DNA of 58,129 nt from JAMCZU01 sp964479405 (GTDB lineage: Bacteria > Patescibacteriota > UBA1384 > UBA12157 > JAENIV01). Positions 44,395 through 52,915 of this stretch are shown one piece after another. The notes beneath the pieces were generated by a model. It was not told where the DNA came from and made no database searches. It worked only from the letters and a program-made list of their open reading frames with translations. Both the position numbers and the translations under genes were made by a program. How positions within the stretch are numbered: position 1 is the first letter of the stretch; the number at the start of each line of letters is the position of its first letter. The stretch spans positions 1 to 58,129 of the forward strand of contig CAYZMA010000002.1 of assembly GCA_964479405.1 (NCBI GenBank), given 5' to 3'.

Positions 44395-45486
44395 ATGAAA
44401 AAAATTATCACCATTATCGGCGCCAGGCCTCAATTTATTAAAACACCTTTAGTTTCTAAAGAAATTAGAAAATTTGCCAAAGAAATTTTGGTTCATACAG
44501 GTCAACATTATGATGCTAATATGTCGGCGGTCTTTTTTAATGAACTTAAAATTCCCAAAGCTGATTATAATTTAAATGTTGGCTCTGGAAATCAAGGACA
44601 ACAAACTGGCGAAATGTTGGAAAAAATTGAACAAGTTTTACTTAAAGAAAAACCAGATTTAGTAATTATTTACGGTGATACAAACTCAACTGTTTCTGGA
44701 GCATTGGCAGCAGTTAAATTACATATTCCAGTGGCTCATATTGAATCAGGTATGCGTTCTTATAACAGACAAATGCCGGAAGAAATAAATCGTATAATTT
44801 CAGATCATATATCCGAACTTTTGTTTTGTTCAACCATGTCTTCAGCAAAAATATTAAAAGAAGAAGGAATTGCAAAAGGGGTTTATTTTGTGGGGGATGT
44901 GATGGCAGATATACAGAAAAAAATCCGAAATCCGAAATCCGAAATCCGAAACAAATTATTTAAAACTCTAAATATCAAACCAAAAGAATATATTTTGGCG
45001 ACGGTCCATAGGCAAGAAAACACCGATATTAAAGAAAATTTAGAAAATATTTTTAAGGCGATGGGGCAGATTGGAGAGACAATAATTTTACCTTTGCATC
45101 CTAGAACTAAGAAGGCGATTAAAACTCATAAACTTCAAACATTAGTTGATAAAAACTCAAATTTGCGACTAATAGAACCAATTGGTTATCTTGAGATGCT
45201 TGCTTTAGGATCAAGTGCAAAAATGATTTTAACTGATTCTGGCGGAGTTCAAAAAGAAGCTTATTTAAATAAAGTGCCTTGCATTACTTTGCGTAAAGAA
45301 ACTGAATGGATTGAAACAATTCAATCTGGCTGGAATCAATTAGCAAATACCAATGTGAATAAAATAGTTCGTTTAGTCAAAAACTTTCCTAAACCAAAAA
45401 ACCATCCTAATTTTTTAGGTAATGGGAAGGCCTATCTAGAAATAGCTCAAAAGATTAAAGAATTTTTAATAAGAACTAAAATTTAA
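44395..45486 (+). CDS. wbpI: UDP-GlcNAc(3NAc)A 2-epimerase (WbpI-like)
   Basis: A 363-residue non-hydrolysing C2 epimerase. An ATG 9 nt upstream (44386) overlaps the previous stop and is an alternative start. Motifs are IGARPQFIK near 8-16, HTGQHYD and HIESGMRSYNRQMPEEINR, which are closer to WbpI/WecB than to the FnlC paralogue at 20999. It would turn UDP-GlcNAc(3NAc)A into UDP-ManNAc(3NAc)A. A tandem AAATCCG repeat at 44921-44951 inserts KIRNPKSEIRNK in a surface-like region. Losing or gaining one 7-bp unit would shift the frame. The gene ends 4 bp inside the convergent transglutaminase-like gene. Confidence 0.87.
   Translation: MKKIITIIGARPQFIKTPLVSKEIRKFAKEILVHTGQHYDANMSAVFFNELKIPKADYNLNVGSGNQGQQTGEMLEKIEQVLLKEKPDLVIIYGDTNSTVSGALAAVKLHIPVAHIESGMRSYNRQMPEEINRIISDHISELLFCSTMSSAKILKEEGIAKGVYFVGDVMADIQKKIRNPKSEIRNKLFKTLNIKPKEYILATVHRQENTDIKENLENIFKAMGQIGETIILPLHPRTKKAIKTHKLQTLVDKNSNLRLIEPIGYLEMLALGSSAKMILTDSGGVQKEAYLNKVPCITLRKETEWIETIQSGWNQLANTNVNKIVRLVKNFPKPKNHPNFLGNGKAYLEIAQKIKEFLIRTKI
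44921..44951. repeat. heptanucleotide tandem repeat (AAATCCG)4
   Basis: Four perfect copies of AAATCCG lie at 44921-44948 and a partial AAA follows, preceded by an A-run. The repeat is in frame in the wbpI-like gene as it stands. Because 7 is not a multiple of 3, any change in copy number breaks the frame, as in phase-variable contingency genes. Confidence 0.85.
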
Positions 45487-46244
45487 TATTTATAGTCACT
45501 TAGTTTAATGTAATTGTATTGACCGATTCTTACAGGTCCATTAGGGGCGATTTTTAGCATTGTTTTATCTCTTAAGTCAATAACACTAACCTTAACTTTT
45601 AGATTGCTCATATGTTCGCGGGCTTTTGAATTTTTTTCATCAGTTGCCGTTAAAAAGAATACTTGGCTGTTGGCATGTTTGCCGGCTACTTGTTCTTCAA
45701 TTGATTGGTCAAGCCAAATATTAGTGGTTGGGTCCAAAACTTGCCAGCGGTCATTAAGTTTTATCTCTATAATTCCATGACCTGGATAAATTGCTAAAGT
45801 TCTAAATTCGTATCCAGATTTATCCAGTAACATGGCAAGCAATGCGGTATAATTTCCGCAGTGCAAATAATCACCACCCCATATTAATTCTTTGATTGAT
45901 AATTCTTTAAGACTTCTTTCGTTGTAATAAGCCGACATATGAACAAAATTCATGTAGAACAGGGCCTTTAATTTTCTCTCGTCAGTTGTACCGGCCATTT
46001 TGGCGAAAGTCTTATGATATTTGACTAATCGTTTATCTAATTTTTGATCTACGATGGTTGCATTGTCTTCATTACCGTCTAGTATTTCATCTTTGTTAAA
46101 TATTTTATAGTAAGCTTTGGATGAATTAGGGTCTAGGTAAATAAATTGGCGCCAACAAAAATATCCGATTAGAGCAAGGATTAAAATTGAGATAAAAATT
46201 AGTATTGCCAGACGGATTTTTGAGGAAAATATTTTATTTAGCAT
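45483..46244 (-). CDS. membrane-anchored transglutaminase-like protein
   Basis: A 253-residue protein with an N-terminal membrane helix (about 10-30) and an outside domain of the transglutaminase-like superfamily. A Cys-His-Asp triad is visible: C129 in DYLHCGNY, H156 in PGHGIIE, and D171 in VLDPT. Such domains can hydrolyse or crosslink amides, or only bind them. It is on the opposite strand between the wbpI-like gene and three giant membrane proteins, with which it shares a divergent 40-bp promoter gap. It could act on an extracytoplasmic peptide or glycan partner; no substrate is evident. Confidence 0.75.
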   Translation of the reverse strand: MLNKIFSSKIRLAILIFISILILALIGYFCWRQFIYLDPNSSKAYYKIFNKDEILDGNEDNATIVDQKLDKRLVKYHKTFAKMAGTTDERKLKALFYMNFVHMSAYYNERSLKELSIKELIWGGDYLHCGNYTALLAMLLDKSGYEFRTLAIYPGHGIIEIKLNDRWQVLDPTTNIWLDQSIEEQVAGKHANSQVFFLTATDEKNSKAREHMSNLKVKVSVIDLRDKTMLKIAPNGPVRIGQYNYIKLSDYKY

Positions 46245-46250
46245 TGTATT

Positions 46251-46278
46251 TTGAATATACTACTCTAAATGATATATT
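46251..46278 (+). promoter_or_regulatory. possible promoter giving a leaderless mRNA
   Basis: TTGAAT at 46251-46256 and TATATT at 46273-46278 are spaced 16 bp, in the 40-bp gap between divergent genes. The expected start of transcription falls at or next to the ATG at 46285, so there would be no leader and no Shine-Dalgarno. Confidence 0.4.
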
Positions 46279-46284
46279 TAAAGT

Positions 46285-48543
46285 ATGAATTTGTTTTTTC
46301 ACAAGAAACAGACATTTTATGTTTATTTTTCTTGTTTTTTAGTTCTCAATTTTATTTTACTAATAAATAACTTTTTCCCGTCAAGACCGGTAATGATATT
46401 TTCAACTTTTTTAAGTGCAATATTTATTCCGGGGTATGTTTTAAGTCGCGTTATAAAAATTCAATACGAAGGTTTTGTTGGTCAGCTAATTCTGTGGCTA
46501 ACTCTAGGCTTAAGCTTTAATCTTTTACTTTGTTTCTTGGCTGTTGTTGGTGGTTTAACAATTTCAGTTTTTTTACAATTTTACTTTGTCGCTATGGCAT
46601 TATTGTTGATTGTGGCTTTTGTTTTGGAATTGCTAAAACCTGCTGATCAAGAAATAAAAATCAGTTTAAATTACCGAGAAATTTTTAAGGCTCAGAATCT
46701 AATCTATTTTTTCTTGTTTATCTTAATAGTTTTAGTTTTGGTGACAGTTGATCAATTGGGAACAAATTTTACCGGTGATCCGTTTTATCATCTCTCTTTT
46801 ATGCGCAAGGCTATTGAAGGTCAACCAATGACGATTAATAATTTGAGCTATCTTAAGAATGATTTTCCAATTGCCTATGTAATTCCACTAAGTCATGTTT
46901 TCTTAACATTGTTTGTGAAATTGACCAACAGTAATATTTTTACTCTCTACCGTGAGCTTTCTACCGTTTTAACGCTTATTTCTTTTTTGGTCTGGTATTG
47001 GTTATTTGTTAAAGTTTTACCTAATCGTCAAGTAGCTTTTTTAGCGCTTTTTTTATTGATACTTTATTATTTTGATAAAAACGCTTATTTATATACCCGT
47101 TTAGCAATTCCGGATACCTTTGGTAATTTAATTTTGTTGCCGTTGTCATTTGGTTTGGTAATTAACTATGTTTTTGACAAATCTTCAACTTACAAACATC
47201 TGATTATTGTTTCGTTAATGATTGCTTTGATGGGTTTGTATCATTTTACTCAATATTTTTATTTTCTTTTAGCAATGGGACTGTGGGTTGTGCTATATGC
47301 AATATTTAACTATAAAAAAGAAGATTTTTGGTTGATTTTGAAAAAAATATTTCAATGTATTTTTGTCAACATGATTTTAATTGTACCAATTTTGCTTTTC
47401 TGGTTATTAAAGAACAATACTTTTAGTAAAAGTCTTCAGGTTTTTTCGGCAGTGACTAGAACTTCTAATAATGATCGGTTTGAAAAATTTTCGCCTTACA
47501 TGCAGTTGTCTTATGTCTTTTTGCCATTTATAATTCTTTTCTTCAAAAAATACCGGTCGCTTATTTTTCTTTTGAGTGTTTTTCTGGTTGGTCCTTTAAT
47601 TTACAATATTCCTGGTTTAGAAAATTTGATGCGTCATTATTTTAGTCATATTTTTGTAAATCGTCTTTATGGCAATTTAGGAGAATGGCCTTATGCTATT
47701 TGGGCTTTAGTATTGTTTTTTCTTTTTATTTTGGTTGACAGGTTAATGATAAAATTAAATGCCTTTTCAAAATATCTTAAATACTTAATTAATAGTGTTC
47801 TTGTAGTTATTTTGGGATGGATGTTTTATTTACAAAGTAAGGAAGGTAAAATCTTATCTTATTACAATCAAATTTTTCGTTCAGAAGGACTACACAATTG
47901 GCTAAGTGGCAGTTATCATTGGCTGATCCCGCTTACGATGGCAGTTGCTCTAGCGCTCTACATTGGTCAAAAATATTCGCTTAAAATAAATAATTTTTTT
48001 GAGTTTAAAAATATTCAAAATCAATCAACAGTATTAATTTTAATGTTGATTGTAGTCTTTTTTATATTGTCACCTGCTTATAATCATTTAAGTGTTTATG
48101 CTAATAAGGTGTTAGTCAATAACCACTTTTTTTCTGTTGCCACAGACCCAACATTGGACATTATTAATCCAACTCAATTTGGTGGAATGGAAACCATTGA
48201 GTTTATTAAAAACAATATTCCGTCTAAATCTGTTTTTGATACCAATTCTAGGGCAAATTATTCTTTGCCAACATTGGTTGATGTTCATATGGCTTCTTGG
48301 ACGAATAATGATGATGTTGATCCGACAAAATTATATCAAGGTTTGTATGAAAAAATTCCGCTTAACGACAAACTTAATTTACTTAAAAAAGGCGACATTG
48401 ACTATATTATTTATGTCTATAATAAAAACAAAGAGTTGGCACCATTTGAGGCCTATCCGAAATACTTTAAAAAAATATATACTAATACCAATGCAGTGAT
48501 TTTTCAAATAGATAAAATAGCAGTTAAAAATAGTTTATACTAA
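46285..48543 (+). CDS. giant multi-pass membrane protein, GT-C-like (paralogue 1 of 3)
   Basis: A 752-residue protein with about 13 membrane segments and a C-terminal domain of about 140 residues outside. The first large loop has TGDPFYHLSFMRKAIEG with G164-D165 and H169, at the place of the catalytic acid of GT-C glycosyltransferases. The two genes that follow share this motif and the FLAIV segment near residue 80, so all three are tandem paralogues. They may move sugars from polyprenyl phosphate (made by the GT2 at 54661) to glycans or proteins on the outer face. A Wzy-type polymerase or oligosaccharyltransferase is also possible. Confidence 0.7.
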   Translation: MNLFFHKKQTFYVYFSCFLVLNFILLINNFFPSRPVMIFSTFLSAIFIPGYVLSRVIKIQYEGFVGQLILWLTLGLSFNLLLCFLAVVGGLTISVFLQFYFVAMALLLIVAFVLELLKPADQEIKISLNYREIFKAQNLIYFFLFILIVLVLVTVDQLGTNFTGDPFYHLSFMRKAIEGQPMTINNLSYLKNDFPIAYVIPLSHVFLTLFVKLTNSNIFTLYRELSTVLTLISFLVWYWLFVKVLPNRQVAFLALFLLILYYFDKNAYLYTRLAIPDTFGNLILLPLSFGLVINYVFDKSSTYKHLIIVSLMIALMGLYHFTQYFYFLLAMGLWVVLYAIFNYKKEDFWLILKKIFQCIFVNMILIVPILLFWLLKNNTFSKSLQVFSAVTRTSNNDRFEKFSPYMQLSYVFLPFIILFFKKYRSLIFLLSVFLVGPLIYNIPGLENLMRHYFSHIFVNRLYGNLGEWPYAIWALVLFFLFILVDRLMIKLNAFSKYLKYLINSVLVVILGWMFYLQSKEGKILSYYNQIFRSEGLHNWLSGSYHWLIPLTMAVALALYIGQKYSLKINNFFEFKNIQNQSTVLILMLIVVFFILSPAYNHLSVYANKVLVNNHFFSVATDPTLDIINPTQFGGMETIEFIKNNIPSKSVFDTNSRANYSLPTLVDVHMASWTNNDDVDPTKLYQGLYEKIPLNDKLNLLKKGDIDYIIYVYNKNKELAPFEAYPKYFKKIYTNTNAVIFQIDKIAVKNSLY

Positions 48544-48547
48544 TATT

Positions 48548-50701
48548 ATGGTCAAACATCTTGTTTGTTTAGTATTTGGGTTATTAATTTTTGTTCTTGG
48601 AATAATTTTTCCCGGAATTTTTAGTAATCCGTTATCGTTCACTATATATTTTTTGTATATTATTTTTCTACCAGGTTGGCTTATAGGACAAATTTTAAAA
48701 TTACCAACCAATGAATTAATCAATAGTATTTTAATTTATTTTGTTTTAGGAATAGGTTTTTATTTGGTAATTAATTTCTTGGCTATTGTGGCTGGAATTA
48801 AAATATCTGTTCTTTTAGTAATCATCTTCACTCTTTTAGGAATATTATTTGTGATCTCTTTTGTTTTGAATGGTAGAAAATTAGAGAATATAAATTTAGA
48901 TTTTCAGAAATTGTTTAAAATTGTTTTTAGCCGTCCAAATGTGTTTTTCTTGATTCCAATAGCAATTGGTGGATTTATAATTTGGCTTTTGGCTTTACAA
49001 GGACCTAATTTAAATGGTGATCCTTATTTTCATTTAGCAATCATTCGTAAGGCATTGGAAGGGAGCTCTCTTTCCAGTCGAGCATTGGCTTTAACAGAAA
49101 CTCAACTAATTAATATTGCTTATGCTTTTCCTGCTTGGCATATTTTCTTGGTAAGTGTGGGAAAATTTTTGTCATTAGATGTTTTTGCTATTTGGACAAA
49201 CATCATCTTTGCTTTAACAATAATTTCTTTTTTTGTTTGGTATTATTTAGCAAAAATAATTTTTAAAAATGTCATTTGGGCTGTTGTAGGTCTAACTTTA
49301 ATGCTGATTTTTACTGTCTACAGTGGTCCAGGGTATTTGTTTAGTCGCTTAGGCGTGCCAGATACATTAGCTCAACTTATTCTTTTGCCTCTTGGTTGGG
49401 GGTTAGCGCTGGATTATATTTTAAATTCAAAAACAAAAATTTTAATTCCAGCATTGGTAATAGCTTTTGCTTTACTGGCTGTTCATGCACCACATTATTT
49501 TTATTTACTAATATCTATGATATTGTTTGGAATTATTTACGCCATAACTAATTTTAAAAGCGATGATTACAGATTAGTTTTACGACGGTTTGCAAATTTT
49601 GTGTTGATTAAGGTAGTAATATTGGTGATTTTAGGAATAACTATTGAGATAAAATCAGGTAGTTTAATTTTTTCTTTAAGTCAATTTATGCAAATTACCG
49701 ATGGAACATTTTTTTCAGTCACTTGGCAAAAATTTGGGTTACTTTATAAATACGGGTATTTGTTATTACCACTTTTTATTTTATTTTGGCGGTTTAAAAA
49801 TCTGCAATTTATTTTTACTCTTATGATTCTGGCACCTTTAATTTATTGGACTCCATTGAAGAATGTTTTAAATCAATTACTAAGTGGAGTTTTTATTGAC
49901 AGGTTACTAGCTAACACAGCTTTGTATTTCTTTGTCTTTGCTTTTATTTTGGAACTAGGATTTCTTTTGGTTGATAGTTGGGTGCAAAAACAATCAAAAG
50001 TAAGTCTTACACTTATAAATTTAGTTTTGGTTGTAATTTTTACTGGATTAGTAATTTTAGAAATTAGAACCCAAGTAGTTTCGGATTTTACTTATCAGCT
50101 TTTTTATGATAAAATGACCAATGCTTGGGTTAATAATTATTCATTATGCCTATTAGGTTTAGTATTGCTTCTTGTGTTGATATTGTCTTTAGCAAAAGTT
50201 TCTAAAAAAATTGATCTTGAAAAAAATTTTACTCAACCTATATCAGTTTTTATTTTGTTTTTAATAATTTCTTTTATTTTGGTTTCGCCTTCATTTGTTA
50301 ATGCTAAAAATATAACCCAAAATTCAGTAAAAAAAGGACAAGAATATTTTTTGGCAGGTATCAATAATGACAGTAACGCACTAAATTTTGTTCAATCTAG
50401 GATTCCTGTAAAATCAACTATTCTAACAGACGGAGGCACATCTAAAAGCTTGGTGGTTTTAACTAACCAATATGTGGCATACAATATTGGCTCGGCTTAT
50501 GAGAAAAAATTTCAATGGGTTTTTGATTCTACCACTTCAGATGAAGCCAAAGCAGAAATTGTGACTGATCCAAAATGGGCGATCGATTATATTTATTTGG
50601 CAAAGCCTTCTTTGGAAGATACTCACTTTAAAGCACACACTGAAATTTATCAGTTAATTTATAATAATGGCCAAACGGAGATATATAAAATAATAAAATA
50701 G
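48548..50701 (+). CDS. giant multi-pass membrane protein, GT-C-like (paralogue 2 of 3)
   Basis: A 717-residue protein with about 13 membrane segments. The loop motif is NGDPYFHLAIIRKALEG with G157-D158 and H162, the second conserved block is FLAIVAG near 78-84, and DRLLANTAL recurs in the first and third copies as DR or NRLYGN-like. It lies 4 bp after paralogue 1. The C-terminal 130 residues after the last membrane segment are hydrophilic and carry DGGTSKSLVVLT. The function is inferred only from topology and the conserved acid-histidine loop. Confidence 0.7.
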   Translation: MVKHLVCLVFGLLIFVLGIIFPGIFSNPLSFTIYFLYIIFLPGWLIGQILKLPTNELINSILIYFVLGIGFYLVINFLAIVAGIKISVLLVIIFTLLGILFVISFVLNGRKLENINLDFQKLFKIVFSRPNVFFLIPIAIGGFIIWLLALQGPNLNGDPYFHLAIIRKALEGSSLSSRALALTETQLINIAYAFPAWHIFLVSVGKFLSLDVFAIWTNIIFALTIISFFVWYYLAKIIFKNVIWAVVGLTLMLIFTVYSGPGYLFSRLGVPDTLAQLILLPLGWGLALDYILNSKTKILIPALVIAFALLAVHAPHYFYLLISMILFGIIYAITNFKSDDYRLVLRRFANFVLIKVVILVILGITIEIKSGSLIFSLSQFMQITDGTFFSVTWQKFGLLYKYGYLLLPLFILFWRFKNLQFIFTLMILAPLIYWTPLKNVLNQLLSGVFIDRLLANTALYFFVFAFILELGFLLVDSWVQKQSKVSLTLINLVLVVIFTGLVILEIRTQVVSDFTYQLFYDKMTNAWVNNYSLCLLGLVLLLVLILSLAKVSKKIDLEKNFTQPISVFILFLIISFILVSPSFVNAKNITQNSVKKGQEYFLAGINNDSNALNFVQSRIPVKSTILTDGGTSKSLVVLTNQYVAYNIGSAYEKKFQWVFDSTTSDEAKAEIVTDPKWAIDYIYLAKPSLEDTHFKAHTEIYQLIYNNGQTEIYKIIK

Positions 50702-50728
50702 CAAAGCTAACTTTGCGCGGAATTTTTT
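50701..50728 (+). terminator. weak hairpin between paralogues 2 and 3
   Basis: GCAAAG-CTAA-CTTTGC (50701-50716) forms a perfect 6-bp stem that starts in the stop codon of the upstream gene. Six T follow 6 nt later (50723-50728). It could attenuate transcription between the two genes, but the stem is short and the T-run is not adjacent. Confidence 0.35.
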
Positions 50729-50740
50729 AGCAAGGAAAAT

Positions 50741-52915
50741 ATGAAGATTAGAGTCGTTTATCTATATTTGGGATATATTGTTTGGCTAGTCTCTTTAGTA
50801 TTTTTAATTAAAATTTTGCATTTAAACAATACTGTGTTAGGAATTACATTGGTTTTTTTGACTTTAATTCTTACTCCTGGCGTTTTACTTTTCCGGTTGA
50901 TTCCTTTTGGAGCTGAAAATAATGCCGCTAAAATACTGTTAATTATTGGTCTCAGTTTTGGTTATTATTTTTTGCTTAATTTTTTAGCAATTGTAACTAG
51001 CTTAAGTCTTTATTATCTGAGTTTGGTTACTTTTTTCTTAATTCTAATTTTGTTTATTATTGCTTTAATCAAAGATTGCAATAATGTATCTGAAGTAAAT
51101 ACTTCCTGGTTTAAAAAACAGTCAATAACCGATTATCTTATTTTATTAATTTTAGTTATTAGCTCAATTTTTGTTTTTCTAATGATGAGTGCCCAGTCAG
51201 AAAAATTAATTGGCGATGGTTGGTTTCATTCGGCGATTTTGCAAAAAATTATTTCAAGTGACAATTTAAATCCATATAATCTTTGGGTAACAAAAACGAC
51301 ATCTTTGAATTTAGTTTATTCCTTTCCGATTTGGCATATTTTGGTGGGAGAAATATCAAAGTTGATTAATGCCTCAATCTTTACGACTTTAAAGCAGGTC
51401 TTACTACCTTTATCTATTTTTACTTTAATTACATGGTATTGTTTAATAAGTGTTATTTTCAAAAACAAATATCTTGTAACTGTTGTGTATCTGTCTTTCT
51501 TTCTAGTTTTTCTTAAAGATAATAATTTTTATTATCTTGTGGCTGTTACTTCACCAGATTCTTTTAATCGATTATTTTTATTACCATTAATAATGGGAAT
51601 TGTTGTCAATTTAATATTTTTTAAGAAATCAAAAAATATTCCTACCATTATCCTGATTAGTTTATTGGCAATATTTTTGGGATTAGTCCACTTTATTCAA
51701 TTTATTTATTTAATAATTATTCTTGTTGTTTTTGTAATTCTTCTTTTTATTTTCTTTAGAAAAAAAGATTCTCTAGTTAAGTCGGTGTACTTGTTAGGTG
51801 GTTTGGTATTATTTGTTTTACCATACCTTTTAATTCATTATCAGTCTGTAATAAAATTTTTGAATGAAAATTCTATTTATTTTGTTAATAACAAAATTGA
51901 TTATCGTCCCTATCCAGGAATGAATATCATTTATCGTTATGCAATTTTGATTTTAGTGCCGATATTACTTTTTTTAAAGAAATATCCTCGTCTTATTCTT
52001 TTATACGCTATTGGCTGTGTCTCTTTGATTATTTATTGGCCATATTTTGGTTTAAAAGGTTCATTTTATGAATATCTTGGAAAGATTTTTGTTGATCGAT
52101 CTTTAGCGAATTTACCCCATTTTATTTTTTTCGGATTTGCTCTATTCATGGTTTTAATTGGTATTAATTATTTGACAGTTAAATTATTTAAGAAATTTAT
52201 TTGGGTTGCGAATATTTTGATAGCAATACTTGTTTTAACTTTACCGCTTTATAAGAATACTGTTATATATTTTGTTAAAAATATTCTTTATTCAGAAACT
52301 TTATTTTTTAATGGTCTGTCATTTTGGTTAGCATTATTTGTTGTAATTATTCTTACAATTACAATTTATGTTTTAACTTACAAAAAAAGTGTCACAATCC
52401 CTTCGCCATTTAATAACTTAAACTTTGTTTTATGGATGCTTTTAATGGTTATAGCTTTAACTTTGCCTTATTTTGAAAGTGCAAACAAAGTCTTGACTAA
52501 TAATCCAAATGGGAGCTTAATTACTGACAGGACATCAAAATATGCGATTGAAACAGAAAATTATGGAGGTGAAAAAACAGTTGATTTTTGGAAATCTCAG
52601 ACTAGAAAAGTATTTTTAACCGATAATGTAACAATGTCTCAGCTAATTTTGCTTTATTCCGATAATTATGTTGCCGAATACCCTTATGGTATTTCAAAAT
52701 TTAATTTTAGTCTTGATTTTTACCAACCAGATCAACCAGACGATATTAAATTTACTCTCTTAAACAATCGAGAGATAAATTTTATAGTAACAAGAGATAC
52801 ATCTGAACAATCGTTTTTTAATCGCTACCTAGATCATTTTAAAAAAGTTTATGAAATACACTATATCAATAAGAATAAAAACAAGGAACTTTATATTTAT
52901 CAATATTTAAAGTAA
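50741..52915 (+). CDS. giant multi-pass membrane protein, GT-C-like (paralogue 3 of 3)
   Basis: A 724-residue protein with about 13 membrane segments. The loop motif is IGDGWFHSAILQKII with G158-D159 and H163, and FLAIVTSLSL is near 81-90. The C-terminal outside part has a repeated Thr/Ser-rich NNPNGSLITDRTSKYAIE. AAGGA precedes the ATG. It converges with and overlaps by 9 bp the minus-strand GT4 at 52907. Three copies of unequal divergence suggest an old triplication with different sugar or acceptor specificities. Confidence 0.7.
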   Translation: MKIRVVYLYLGYIVWLVSLVFLIKILHLNNTVLGITLVFLTLILTPGVLLFRLIPFGAENNAAKILLIIGLSFGYYFLLNFLAIVTSLSLYYLSLVTFFLILILFIIALIKDCNNVSEVNTSWFKKQSITDYLILLILVISSIFVFLMMSAQSEKLIGDGWFHSAILQKIISSDNLNPYNLWVTKTTSLNLVYSFPIWHILVGEISKLINASIFTTLKQVLLPLSIFTLITWYCLISVIFKNKYLVTVVYLSFFLVFLKDNNFYYLVAVTSPDSFNRLFLLPLIMGIVVNLIFFKKSKNIPTIILISLLAIFLGLVHFIQFIYLIIILVVFVILLFIFFRKKDSLVKSVYLLGGLVLFVLPYLLIHYQSVIKFLNENSIYFVNNKIDYRPYPGMNIIYRYAILILVPILLFLKKYPRLILLYAIGCVSLIIYWPYFGLKGSFYEYLGKIFVDRSLANLPHFIFFGFALFMVLIGINYLTVKLFKKFIWVANILIAILVLTLPLYKNTVIYFVKNILYSETLFFNGLSFWLALFVVIILTITIYVLTYKKSVTIPSPFNNLNFVLWMLLMVIALTLPYFESANKVLTNNPNGSLITDRTSKYAIETENYGGEKTVDFWKSQTRKVFLTDNVTMSQLILLYSDNYVAEYPYGISKFNFSLDFYQPDQPDDIKFTLLNNREINFIVTRDTSEQSFFNRYLDHFKKVYEIHYINKNKNKELYIYQYLK

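Noticed and set aside
48137..48499. 120-residue + strand ORF in another frame
   Set aside because: It lies wholly inside the first giant membrane protein gene and has no start signal or recognisable fold.
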